The notes under the pieces were generated by a model that was not told the DNA's origin, made no database searches, and was given only the letters and a program-made list of their open reading frames with translations. A DNA stretch of 64,000 nt from positions 81,299,928 to 81,363,927 of the forward strand of contig NC_089583.1 of assembly GCF_019320115.1 (NCBI RefSeq), read 5' to 3'. Below, one piece after another: positions 13,801-24,514 of this stretch (positions are counted from its first letter, which is position 1; every line of letters begins with the position of its first letter). This DNA is from Miscanthus floridulus (Eukaryota > Streptophyta > Magnoliopsida > Poales > Poaceae). A program made the translations under genes and the position numbers.

Positions 13801-16509
13801 TTGTCTGGTAGGTTGGCGATGGCTACTGAAAACTGGAAGGCTTTGTGGAAATCCTCTCGTTCAGTAGCTGACGTTCTTCGAACTCCAGCGGATGATGGGC
13901 AATCTTGGGCTCAGTTGATTCCTTGAATTCTGAGTCGTTTCCAAGAGTTTGTGAAGAGGTGCGCTCAACTGTTGAAGGGTTGAGATGGCGACTAGAGGGG
14001 GGGTGAATAGTCTTTTTCTAAAACTTAATCGCGTCGGCTAACCAATACAAGTGCGGAATTAAAACTATCGGTCTAGCCAAGACTATACCCCACTATATGT
14101 GTTCACTAGCACCTTGCAAAGATAACAATTATGCAACAAAGGTGCCGGACTAGCTAGAGCTCTCCTAAACAATTCTAGGAGCAAGGTTATACAAACCTAT
14201 GCCACTAGTACTTTAAGCGACAAGGGAGCTCCTACACATGCTAGTAAGCAAAAGCACAAAGCTAACTAAGCTCACTAGCAATGCTCAATAACAAGGCCAC
14301 CAATGCCTAATTAGAGAGCGCAAATACTTAGTTACACAAACTAGGCAATGTGACTAACAAGGTTACTAAAACCAAATTAGCCACGCAAGGGAGCTACTTC
14401 TATGCTACACAAGCAAGAAGGTAATTAGCAAGCTACACAAGCTATCTAATTACAAGAGCAACTACACAAGCTTAATATGTATAAAAGTAATTGCAAGCTT
14501 GTGTAATGGGGATGCAAACCAATGGGAAGAACAAGGTTGACACGATGATTTTTCTCCCGAGGTTCATGTGTTTGCCAACACGCTAGTCCCCGTTGTGTCG
14601 ACCACTCACTTGGTGGTTCGGCGGCTAATTAGCATCACCCGCTAAGCCCGCACGTCGGGCGCCGCAAGAACCTACCCCTTGAGTGAGGGTAGCTCAATGA
14701 CACGCTTTACTAGAGTTGCTCTTCGTGGCTCCCACAGGGCGAGCACAATGCCCCTCACAAGCACTTCTCCAGAGCACCGCACAAGCTTCTTGCACGCTTC
14801 AACGAAGACCACCACCAAGCCGTCTAGGAGGTGGCAACCTCCAAGAGTAACAAGCACCACCGGCTTGCAACTTGATCACCTAGTGCCACTCGATGCAACC
14901 TCATGATGCAATCGCACTAGAATCGCTCACTCACACAATCGGATGATCGCTATCAAGTATGTGTGAGATGGAGGGCTCCTAAGCACTCTCAAGTATGGAC
15001 ACAAAGTCCCCCAAGGTGCTCAGCACCAGCCATGGCCGAAGGCCACTTCTATTTATAGCCCCAAGGGCTAAACTAGCCATTACCCCTTCACTGGGCAACG
15101 GTCGGGCCAACCGGACGCTCCGGTCGTGTTGACCGAACGTTGGACCTCAGCGTCCGGTCGCTCGCAGATGACCACGTGTCCCGATTCCAACGGTCACTTG
15201 ACCTGACTGGACGCTCCAGCTTCAACTGACCAGACGCTAGACCCTCAGCGTCCGGTTGTTTCCAGTAAGCTCCTGAGCATGACCGGATGCGTCCGGTCGA
15301 ACGCGATCGGACGCAGCCAGTGTCCGGTCACACTCCAGTTACTGCATCACCGTACGTCAGCCTAACCGGACGCAGCCTTCCAGCGTCCGGTGCATTCAGA
15401 TCCAGCGTCCGGTCAGTTGACCGACGCCGGCATCTTCGCGACCAACTCGTTTTCACTTCTAACTTCTTCACCCTTGCACCAATGTGCTAACCACCAGAAT
15501 TTGCATCCGGCGCAATAGAAAATAGGCATTCCATTTTCCTGAAAGCGCCGAATCCTTTGTAAATGTGCCAACACCACCAAGTGTACACCACTATGTGTAT
15601 GTGTGTTAGCATTTTCACAATCATTTCCCAAAGGATGTTAGCCACTCAACTTGCCACGCCACTCGATCCTAGCGGCAATGCAAAGTTAGATCACTAGAGT
15701 GGCACTAGATGACCGATATGCAAACAAGTTTGCCCCTCTTGATAGTATGGCCATCTATCCTAAACTCGGTCATAAACTTCTCTACACACCTATGACCGGT
15801 GAAATGAAATGCCCTAGGTTATACCTTTGCCTTGCGCATTCCATTCCATCTCCTCCAATGTTGATGCAACACATGCACCAACACGATCAACAATGATATG
15901 ATCCACTTTATATCATCATATGATCATATTGGTTCATCGATCTTGACTCTACTTGCTCTTCGCCATTGCCATCGTCCATCGGCGCCAAGTCTTGCTCAAG
16001 CTTCACCGCCACGCGGTCCATCACTCCAAAGCCTTCGACTTGCCCTTCACGCTTGCAACCGGTCCATCAAGCCAAGTCTTGTCTTGATCTTCTCCACCTT
16101 GATCACATGACTCAATGTCATGTCTCATGTGCATTTAAGCTCCTTCATCATCACATGTGTGAGCTTTCGAACATCTCCAAGCCATTTTCACCTTCATGGC
16201 ATATGTTGCTCACACACATGTACCTGTGGACTAATCACCTGTGTATCTCACATAAACACAATTAGTCCACCTAAGTTGTCACTCAATTACCAAAACCAAA
16301 CAAGGACCTTTCAACTATGTACCAAGAATGTTTTGGCCCAAGTCTGGGTTCTTGCTCCAGCGGCTCCTTTATCCAAGATAGCAGAGGAAGCTGATAGTCA
16401 AGAATACATCGATGCTGTTGAGAGGATGGAGCCTGAAGTTGAAGACTTAGCTAGTAGGATAGTAGATAACCTCAATATCGTTCTCCCTTCTCCTGATGAT
16501 GAGGCTTGA
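10865..16509 (+). pseudogene. Tat-element antisense gene, multi-intron, decayed
   Basis: It starts MGKKKAASKS at 10865 and ends LPSPDDEA at 16509. The first half (11000-11700) resembles the grass domain family catalogued as 'putative gypsy type transposon', with WRADWFYAAN; this is recalled, not searched. Plant-type intron borders are visible, for example donors near 11826, 12229, 12378, 12714 and 13195 with T-rich tracts and AG acceptors. The part at 13330-13930 is charged and helical, probably coiled coil. Stops occur at 10971 and elsewhere. The last exon is interrupted by a solo LTR at 13973-16313, and the reading KRCAQL before it continues as CTKNVLAQV after it. The function of this protein family is unknown. 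Confidence 0.75.
13973..16313 (-). mobile_element. Solo LTR of a Sirevirus-type (copia) element
   Basis: 2341 bp, starting TGAAGGGTTGAGATGG and ending GGACCTTTCA, with no internal region. The flanks ACTGT (13968-13972) and ACTAT (16314-16318) form a 5-bp target duplication with one mismatch, and removing one copy restores the reading frame of the interrupted gene. The segment 15110-15430 holds clustered ACCGGACGCT and AGCGTCCGGT motifs in both orientations, like the palindromic clusters I recall from Sirevirus LTRs. It arose by recombination between two LTRs. Open frames inside are not genes. Confidence 0.85.
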
Positions 16510-16589
16510 TGTATTTGACTTTTATGCCCGTGCTTTGTAATATGACATTATACTTGTTTTTTGAATGAAGATCTTTTTTGTTGATGTCT

Positions 16590-16860
16590 TCTTTGCCTGA
16601 ATGCCCTGCCTATTCCTCGGATGATTTGTCGAGTACTTTTCTGTTTGAGTAAACAACTCGTTATATATAGATCTTTGTGTTGACGACCTTTCTTGATCTG
16701 TCGAGTGCTTGTCTGGCCTTCTCTTGTGCCCTATAAATAACTCGTTATATATAGATCTTTGTGTTGATGACCTTTCTTGATCCGTCGAGTTGTAAACAAC
16801 TCATTATATGTAGATCTTTGCGTTCTTAGGTATCTCCAGTGTAGCCCCCGAGCCTCTTGC
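16590..16860. repeat. Short repeats around GTTATATATAGATCTTTG
   Basis: Three imperfect copies of an ACTCRTTATATRTAGATCTTTG block lie between the antisense gene and the 110-bp array, at about 16659, 16741 and 16799. A further GCCCCCGAGCCTCTTG motif, as found near the 3' LTR, follows at about 16842. Confidence 0.65.
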
Positions 16861-16896
16861 TATATGGTGCAAGTAGCTAGAGGGTCTTGCTTTTGA

Positions 16897-17713
16897 TATT
16901 GCTCTGGTCTATGCCTAGGCTTAGTTTCAGTCGTTTTGATTTTATTTCGGGTTCTAGCTTGTTAGCTACCCTCATCAGCGGGCTCAAGCATCTTTTTAGT
17001 TATTTTGCTCTCGATCGGGATGCTCAGGCGTAGTTTCAGCCATTTTGCAATTTATTTTGGGTGTTAGCTTGTTAACTACCCTCATCGGCGGGCTCAAGTG
17101 TCTTTTCAACTATTTTGCTCTCGGCCAGGATGCTCAGGCATCTTTTTAGCCATTTTGCATTTTATTTTGGGTGTTAGCTTGTTAGCTATCCTCATCGGTG
17201 GGCTCAAGTGTCTTTTCAACTATTTTGCTCTCGGCCAGGATGCTTAGGCGTCTTTTCAGCCATTTTGCATTTTATTTCGGGTGTTAGCTTGTTAGCTACC
17301 CTCATCGGCGGGCTCAAGTGTCTTTTCAACTATTTTGCTCTCGATCGAGATGCTCAGGCGTCTTTTTAGCTGTTTTGCATTTTATTTTAGGTGTTAGCTT
17401 GTTAGCTACCCTCATCAGCGGGCTCAAGTGTCTTTTCAACTATTTTGCTCTTTGCCGGGATGCTCAGGCGTCTTTTTAGCCATTTTGCATTTTATTTTGG
17501 GTGTTAGCTTGTTAGCTACCCTCATCGGCGGGCTCAAGTGTCTTTTCAACTATTTTGCTCTTGGCCGGGATGCTCAGGCGTCTTTTCAGCCATTTTGCAT
17601 TTTATTTCGGGTGTTAGCTTGTTAGCTACCCTCATCGGTGGGCTCAAGTGTCTTTTCAACTATTTTGCTCTCAGCCGGGATGCTCAGGCGTATTTTCAGC
17701 CATTTTGCATTTA
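16897..17713. repeat. 110-bp tandem repeat array in the Tat element
   Basis: The segment GTTAGCTACCCTCATC recurs at 16961, 17071, 17181, 17291, 17401, 17511 and 17621, an exact period of 110 bp with few substitutions and no length change. Each unit includes GCTCAAGTGTCTTTTCAAC and GATGCTCAGGCG. It lies just downstream of pol in element orientation, where Tat elements commonly carry tandem arrays. The frame 17428-17625 is a repeat artefact. Confidence 0.93.
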
Positions 17714-17874
17714 AGAAACAACTCGGATAGAGCCATGAGACATATGTTTGTCGAGAGATAATCATCTTTATTGATCATGAATATTGATGTGTTACAATGA
17801 TACATTGTGGTATCTTGTTGATCATGAATGTTGACCTCTTGTGTCTTGTATACATATTCTCCCTTGAGTTGTTT

Positions 17875-18837
17875 TTATGTGTAGAATCTTCTTAGTTGAC
17901 TGATGTGCCATGTAGTGTTGACTTCTTTTCCATCTTTAGTTATGAGCTTGTATGTGCCTGGTCCGATGACTTTTGCGACGATAAAAGGACCTTCTCATGG
18001 ACTGAGTAGTTAATGTCGTCCGTCAATTTTTTGTATTCTTCTTAGTGCTAGGTCTCCGACTTGTAATGATCAAGACTGTGTATTCTTGTTGTAGTGGCGC
18101 CATAGTCCTTGGAGGTATTTTGCTGATTGCAGCGTAGCTTTTACTCTGACTTCTTCTATGCTGTCGAGTTCTAATCTTCGGGTGTGTTCTGCTTCTTCTT
18201 CGTCATATTGTTCTATCCTTGGTGACGTCTAGATCAGGTCTGCGGGTAGTACAGCTTCTGATCCGTATACCAGGAAGAAAGGTGAGTATCCGGTGGCTCT
18301 GCTTATTTGAGTCCGTAGACCCCATACAACTTTGGGTAATTCTTCGATCCATTTTGACCCATAGTCTACTAGTTCTTCATACAATCTTGGTTTTAATCCA
18401 GCTAGTATGAGTCCATTAGCCCTTTCTACCTGTCCATTGGCTTCTGGATGTACAACTGATGTGTAATCTATACTGAAGCCACAATCCTGTGCCCAACTTT
18501 TGAATTCTGTAGCTATGAAGGGAGAACCCAAATCTGTGATGATTCGATTGGGCATGCTGAAGTGGTGCATAATATCTTGGATGAACTCGACTGCTTTGGC
18601 TGCGCTGTATTTTGCGAGTGGTTTGTATTCGATCCACTTGGTGAACTTATCGATTGCTACAAAGATGTACTCAAAACCGCCCTTTGCTTTCTTGAGAGGT
18701 CCCACTTGATCCAGCCCCCAGCAGGAGAAAGGCCAAGCGGGTGGAATGCAGATGAGGTTGTGGGCTGGCACATGAGCTTGTCTTGTGAACATCTGACAAC
18801 TTTTGCATCTTCTGACGAGCTCTTCTACGTCTTTCAA
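17875..18837 (-). pseudogene. Tat element integrase (decayed)
   Basis: The zinc-binding end shows CKSCQM. The catalytic core shows WGLDQVGP near 18710, ITDLGSPF near 18530 and GQVERANG near 18420, so the D,D,E triad is present although the usual N of the TDNG box is L. The natural stop is at 17875-17877, after HISQLRRFYT. There is no chromodomain, as expected for Tat. A stop near 18229 splits the frame. Confidence 0.83.
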
Positions 18838-18915
18838 AGTGGTTGGCCAGTAGAAACCAGTGCGGAATGCTTTGTCGACTAGTGTTCTTGAAGCGGCGTG
18901 ATTCCCACAGTAGCC

Positions 18916-19887
18916 TTAGTGTATTTCGTCTAGGATTTGTTTGCCTTCTTCAAATGAGACGCATTTTAGGAGTACTCCTGATGATGCGGCTCTTCTGTAT
19001 AGCTTGTCTCCTACTAGGACGTAATTCTTGCTTCTGCGGATGACTTGTGTGGCTTGCTGTTTTTCCACCGGCAACTTATTCTCTTTGATGTAATCAATAA
19101 AAACCTGTGTCCATGAAGTGTTGATCACCAGAATCTGGTTGCCTTTGGCTATGAGTTCTGTGGTTGTCTCACCAGGTTGTTTGATAGAAGGAGCTGATAA
19201 CTCCTCTATGAATACGCCGAGTGGTACCTTTGCCCTGTCGGATCCAAGCTTGGCAAGAACATCTGCTGCAATGTTGGAATCCCGCAGGACATGTAGAATT
19301 TCTAGTCCTTGGAAGTGTTTTTTGAGTTTTCGGATTTTAGCATAGTAAGCACCCATGTTTTCTTTGGTGCAATCTCAATCTTTGTTGACTTGGTTGATGA
19401 CTACTGCTAAATTGCCATATACGAGTAGTCGCTTGATTCCAAGGGTAATAGCCACTCTTAGCCCGTGTATGAGAGCTTCATATTCTGCTTTATTGTTTGT
19501 GGCTTGCCATAATATCTGGAGGACATACTTTAGTTGTCTTCCGTCTTGAGAAATTAGGAGGACGCCTACCCCAGCTCCGCCTAGCTTAAGTGATCCATCA
19601 AAGTACATCTTCTAATGATCAAGGATGGCGCTTGATACGGGTTGTTGAATTTCTATCCATTCGGTAACAAAATCAGCAAGGGCTTGAGATTTAATTGCTT
19701 TCCGCGGGGTGAAATCGATGTTGAGAGCACCGAGTTCAACCGCCCACTTGGATATGCGTCCTGTTGCGTCTTTGTTGTGTAAGATGTCTCCTAGTGGAAA
19801 ATCTGTTACCACGGTAATCTTGTGGCTTTCAAAATAGTGACAAAGCTTGCATGAAGTGATCAGTAGGGCATAGAGTAGTTTTTGCAC
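18916..19887 (-). pseudogene. Tat RNase H plus second, archaeal-type RNase H
   Basis: The ordinary RNase H, already degraded, occupies 19612-19887, with TDFPLGDIL where an active-site box is expected. A second RNase H fold follows at 18916-19608, with YFDGSLKLGGAGVG, NNKAEYEALIHGL and RDSNIAADVLAKLG. This duplicated domain is diagnostic of Tat elements. In the third box the expected aspartate is missing (VYGNLAVV), and there is a stop between the two open parts near 19370. Confidence 0.8.
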
Positions 19888-20990
19888 ATGCGGATACCGG
19901 ATTTTTTATTCTGATAGAACTTCGCTGATGTAGTATACTGGTATTGTACTTTATACAAGCGCCCTTCTTCTTCTCTTTCCACTACTACTGCCGTGCTGAT
20001 TACAGTAGTAGTTGCTGCAATGTATAGCATCATGTCTTTGTCTTTCTTTAGAGGTGTGAGGACTGGTGAGGAGGTGAGGTATGCCTTAAGTTTCTTGAAA
20101 GCTTCATTGGCTTCTTCCATCCACTCGAACTTGTCTGTCGTCTTTAGTAGTTTAAAGAAAGGCAACCCTTTTTCGCCGAGTCTTGATATGAAACGGTTGA
20201 GTGCCACCATGCAGCCTGTTAGTTTTTGTACTTCTTTGATGTTTCAAGGAGGGCCCATCTCTATTATTGCTCGAATTTGCTTGGTGCTTGCTTCGATTCC
20301 ACGATGACTGACCAAGAATCTGAGTAGTTGTCCTGAGGGAACTCCGAATACGCACTTGTTTGGGTTCAATTTCCACCTCCACCTCTTCAGGTTCTCGAAG
20401 GTTTGTTTTAAGTCTTCAATCAGTGTATCCGGGTTCTTTGTTTTTACAACCACGTCATCCACATATGCTTCTACGTTTTTGCCGATCTGATCACCGAGGC
20501 ATGTTTGGATGGCTCTTTGGTAAGTGGCTCTGGCATTCTTAAGTCCAAATGGCATGGTCCTATAGCAGTAGGTGCCGAACAGAGTGATGAAAGATGTCTT
20601 GCTTTTGTCCTATTCTTTTAATGCGATCTGGTGATACCCAGAATAGCAATCAAAAAAGATAATAGAGCAGATCCTGTTGTTGAATCAACTATCTAATCAA
20701 TGCGTGGTAGCCCGAACGGATCTTTTGGGCAGTGTTTATTGAGATCTGTGTAGTCAACACACATGCGCCACTCATCTGTGTTCTTTTTCTGTACTAGAAC
20801 TGGATTTGCTAGCCAATTCGGATGTAGAATTTCCCTAATGAATCTAGCTGCCATTAGTTTTATAATTTCCTTTTTAATCGCTGCCTTCTTGTCGGGAGAG
20901 AATCGTCATAGTCATTTCTTCATAGGCTTGGAGCCTTTATTGATATCAATTCCATGCTTAGCCAACCCTCTTGGGACCCATGGCATGTCA
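19888..20990 (-). pseudogene. Tat element reverse transcriptase (decayed)
   Basis: The catalytic AYVDDVVVKTK box lies near 20450 and MPFGLKNA near 20540. The thumb and connection region runs to about 19890. Stops and frame changes in 20556-20990 break the N-terminal part. Confidence 0.8.
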
Positions 20991-21236
20991 GCCGGCTTCC
21001 AAGCGAAGATATCCTTATTGTCCCAAAGAAAGTTGGTGAGCGCGAGTTCCTATTTTGCCAATAGGTGGGGCACTGATGGTTGCTATTTTTGTGGGATCAC
21101 CGGTGCCTAGGTCGATTTGCTTCACGTTGGCTTCTTTTGGTGGTGCTAGGATGCTTGGTCTCTTAGCCGGTATCTCTAGTTCTTCTTGGCTTGTTTCTGT
21201 GGCGATAGTGGCTATTTCTTTTCTTCCATCGTTTGC

Positions 21237-21788
21237 CTATGCCTTTGCTGCAATTTGGATCGCCTGTACGTTGCAATCAAATGCGTGCTTTAAATCGCTC
21301 CAAAGAGAAAGAACTCCATTAGGCCCTGGCATCTTAAGCAACAGGTATGGATAATGCGGTATTGCCATGAATTTTGCTAGTGCTGGGCGCCCAAGAATTG
21401 CATGATATGAGGAATCGAAATCTGCAACTTCAAATTTGATGAACTCTGTGCGGTAGTTCGAGGGAGTCCCAAAGGTACCCGGTAGAGTGATTTGTCCAAG
21501 TGGCATTGCTGCCTTGCCGGGTACTATGCCATAAAAAGGTGTGCTTGTTGGTGTGATCATCCTGGCGAGTTGTAGTCCTATCTTCCTTAGAGTTTCTAAA
21601 AAGATGATGTTGAGTCCTGCTTCTCCGTCAATTAGTACTTTCGTGATAGTCATGCCAGCAATGGTAGGATCTAGAACCAATGGGTAATGGCCTGCATTTC
21701 CTATGCTGGTCCACTGGTCTTCTCTTGAGAATTGGATTGGGTACTCTGACCAGTTAAGATATCTTAGTGTAGCGGGTTCTGTGGCCAT
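21237..21788 (-). pseudogene. Tat element protease region
   Basis: An open stretch of 183 codons contains KVLIDGEAGLNII, the position of the aspartic protease signature, which reads DGGSGLNI or similar in related elements. The glycine after DG is glutamate here, which probably removes activity. It lies between gag and RT in the usual order. A retained ILGRPALAKFMA segment fits the C-terminal protease fold. Confidence 0.75.
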
Positions 21789-21794
21789 AATTGT

Positions 21795-23849
21795 TCATAG
21801 CGCTAGCTTTTCTTGATGTTTGCTTCTAGAGTCTGGGATCCCAGCAAAGATTATTGCTACTATCTCTCTAGATTTTTGGAATCCCTTGTCATCATGGTTG
21901 TCTCCTTCTTTTTTCTGATTGTCTTCTTTATTGTTTCCCTTGCTATCTTTTCTAGTGTACCTTTCGTTGAATGTGTAGCAATTTCCGATGGTGTGCCTCC
22001 CGTTGGGGTGCAAAGGGCAACGCAGGTTCTCAATGTTGTCATATCTTTTGGGCTTGGTAAATTTCTTTGATTTGTCAGCCATTGCTACCATGTTGTCTAA
22101 ACCTCGCTTTCTCTCCTGATGTCTGTTGTTTCGAGGATTTTGCCTGTCCGGGTTGTCTCTGTTGTTCCTTTCCGGGAATCTTTCTTTTGTTTTTTCTTCT
22201 GCAGTAATTATCTTTTCTACTGTCCTTCTGAATTCTTTGTTATTTCTTGGGTTTTCTTTGCAGAAGTCTTGGAATTGCCACCTAGCCACAATTCCATGAG
22301 AGAAAGCTTCGATTACTTCTCGTTGTGTGATGTCATGTACTTGAGCTCGTAGTTTGCCAAATCGTCGATAGTAATTTCTAAGACTTTCACCTCCTTTCTG
22401 CTTGAGTCCTTTTAATTTTGTGTGGGTGATTGGATGTGTAATAATTCCCACAAAATTTTCACAGAAAGCTCTTTGTAAGTCTTCCCAATTTCTGATTGAT
22501 TCGAGATTTAATTTGTCAAACCATTGAAGCGGCATGGTTTCTAGGGCCATGGGGAAGAACAAGGTTTTGATGTCATCATCTCCTCTGGCTAATTCAATCG
22601 ATTGTGAGTAAATCCTAAGCCATTGCTTTGGTTCGGTCTTGCCGTCGTATTTGGAGTGGTTGGACGGTTTGAACTTGTGGGGTAGTCGAATCGAAGAGAG
22701 TCTGTTTGCAAAATAGGGAAATCTATCATGTGTTCTGGCTTCTGTATATTCTGATTCTACGCCCCCTTCTTGCTAACTGTCATCTTGGTAAGAGTAGTTT
22801 TGTGTGGCTATCCGAATAGGTGCTCTACTTTTGTCCTTTCTTGGTTGCTTGACTTGGTTATTTTGACTATGATTTCTTCGGCTTCCTCCGTTGTGACTTC
22901 CACTTGGTCCTAGTCTTTCAAAAGCAGACTTCCTTTGATTTTGATCTTCCTGTTCATGAGATGTTGCCTTTCCGTCGTTTGTTTTAAAGATTGTTGATCG
23001 AAGGAAATCTCGAAGCTGTTCTTGTTTCTCATTGGGATGTGAGGTCGCCCTGAGTTCTTCTAGTGCTTCCCGGATCTTATCATAGGGAGTACTCGCTGCT
23101 CGTCCTTCTTCGATTTCTCATTCTAATTTTCTTCTATTGTACTCGGCTAGGTCTAATTCATATTTGATCCAAGTGTCTTTCCGCTATTTCACACGGTGTT
23201 GTCGTCCTTGTTTCAATTTGTTCTTTCTTTCTCTTGCTTGCCTCTGGCTCTCAGTCTCACCATCGTATCCCTAGATAAATGGTGATATATTGGACTTGGA
23301 TTCATCTGAAGACCTTACGTCGGGTGCTTCTGGGGGGATCAATGGTGATCGAGGATGGTGAATCATGAGTACTTCTCTAGCGTGGGTTGTTCTATCATCG
23401 TCATTGATTTCCGTACTGGCAGAGCTATTGATGACTTCAGTAGAGGTCTCAAAGTCATAGATGGAATCTCCTTCTTGGTAGGGTAGAATTGTTGTTGTCA
23501 TGTCATCAACTAGTTGGGCATTGTCATCCTCAGGAAGGGTATCTGGTCAGTGAATGATGCAATCTTGAGATGTTATGGTTAAAATGAGACCTTCTTGGGC
23601 TCCCTTCAATGACATTCTAAGCATGGGATAAGTGGATCCTTCATGCCATGTCTGATAGGATGTTGCCATGTTGTGAAGTCTGAACAGAAAAAGACCCGAC
23701 TTCTTTGAAGTATTCTGTGTGTACTCCGAGTAGTTTTCTTGATAGGTTGATGTCATGTCCCGGAGCTTTGTCAGAAAAGAACTCGGTTTTTTGAAAGAAC
23801 TCAGATAAGACTTCGTTTCGGAAGTGGAACTTGAGTTTGAATCGAACAC
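21795..23849 (-). pseudogene. Tat element gag (decayed)
   Basis: The gag core at 21795-22562 shows MALETMPLQWFDKL, FCENFVGI and a basic C-terminal part with CPLHPNGRHTIGNC, a knuckle-like segment. N-terminal parts lie at 23271-23501 and 23547-23849 with several stops in between. Its position next to the 5' LTR leader fits the capsid gene. Confidence 0.72.
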
Positions 23850-24105
23850 GTGAATTTGCGAGAACTGAGTCGGATTGAGCTATGCAAATATTTCGGTAAG
23901 CTAATCTGTCATTATCGTCGAAATAGGATGGTCCTGATGATGATTTGAATCTTTAAGGAGATGGCTTTGGAGCTTGCCATCATCGCCTACCTTGTAGATC
24001 CATGAACCAAAGATCAAGGTCGATCCCTTCGAGAAGATCATGTTGTCGAGGTCCATCAGGCTCTCGGATGCAAAGTCACCGAAAGCCCCTACCTGGCACG
24101 CCAGC

Positions 24106-24509
24106 TGTCAATGTTTGACCACCGATAGCCTACCATGGGGGTATCCGGTGTAGTATGTTCAGGTTTTGGCATATGCAAAACTCGATGGTTAACGCAAGAG
24201 ACAGTCGATTTATCCTGGTTCAGGCCCTCGATCGCAGATTGAGTAATAACCCTACGTCCAGTCGGTGTTAGCTTTTGCGTTGGATTGATTATGAAGTGTT
24301 GTGTCGTACAATTGTTCTGTTGAACTCGCTATCTAAGGAGCCCTACCCTCCTTTATATAGTCAGGAGGTCAGAGTCCTAGTCGGTTTACAATGAGAATTC
24401 CTAGTAGGATTATGGAGTAACACTGCTACTAAGATTACAGGGGAAGAGTCCTAGTTAGACTAGGTCTTCTTCCTTCCTTGTGGGGTATCCCATGGGTCCT
24501 GCACTAACA
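24106..24509 (-). repeat. 5' LTR of the Tat element with its promoter
   Basis: It matches 8600-9003 end to end. A TATA box in element orientation (TATATAAAG on the - strand) lies at 24351-24360. The putative primer site, TGGCGTGCCAGGTAGGGGC on the - strand, lies immediately inside the LTR at about 24086-24104. I did not assign the tRNA. Confidence 0.9.
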
Positions 24510-24514
24510 CTCAC

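Larger units (their letters stand above)
8600..24509 (-). mobile_element. Complete Tat-lineage Ty3/gypsy element with an antisense gene
   Basis: Two 404-bp LTRs (8600-9003 and 24106-24509) begin and end TG...CA in element orientation and are flanked by identical 5-bp duplications CTCAC (8595-8599 and 24510-24514). On the - strand the order is 5' LTR, primer site, gag, protease, RT, RNase H, a second archaeal-type RNase H, integrase, a 110-bp tandem array, a spliced gene on the opposite strand, then 3' LTR. The second RNase H and the antisense ORF between pol and the 3' LTR are known hallmarks of the Tat lineage. Stops are scattered through the frames, so this copy is dead. Confidence 0.92.

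Noticed and set aside
14672..14906. Protein genes on both strands within the solo LTR
   Set aside because: Both frames lie in non-coding LTR sequence and have no domain or codon support.
17428..17625. 65-codon ORF in the tandem array
   Set aside because: The frame repeats with the 110-bp unit and has no independent support.
16897..17713. CRISPR-like array
   Set aside because: Continuous 110-bp tandem repeats without unique spacers, inside a plant retrotransposon.
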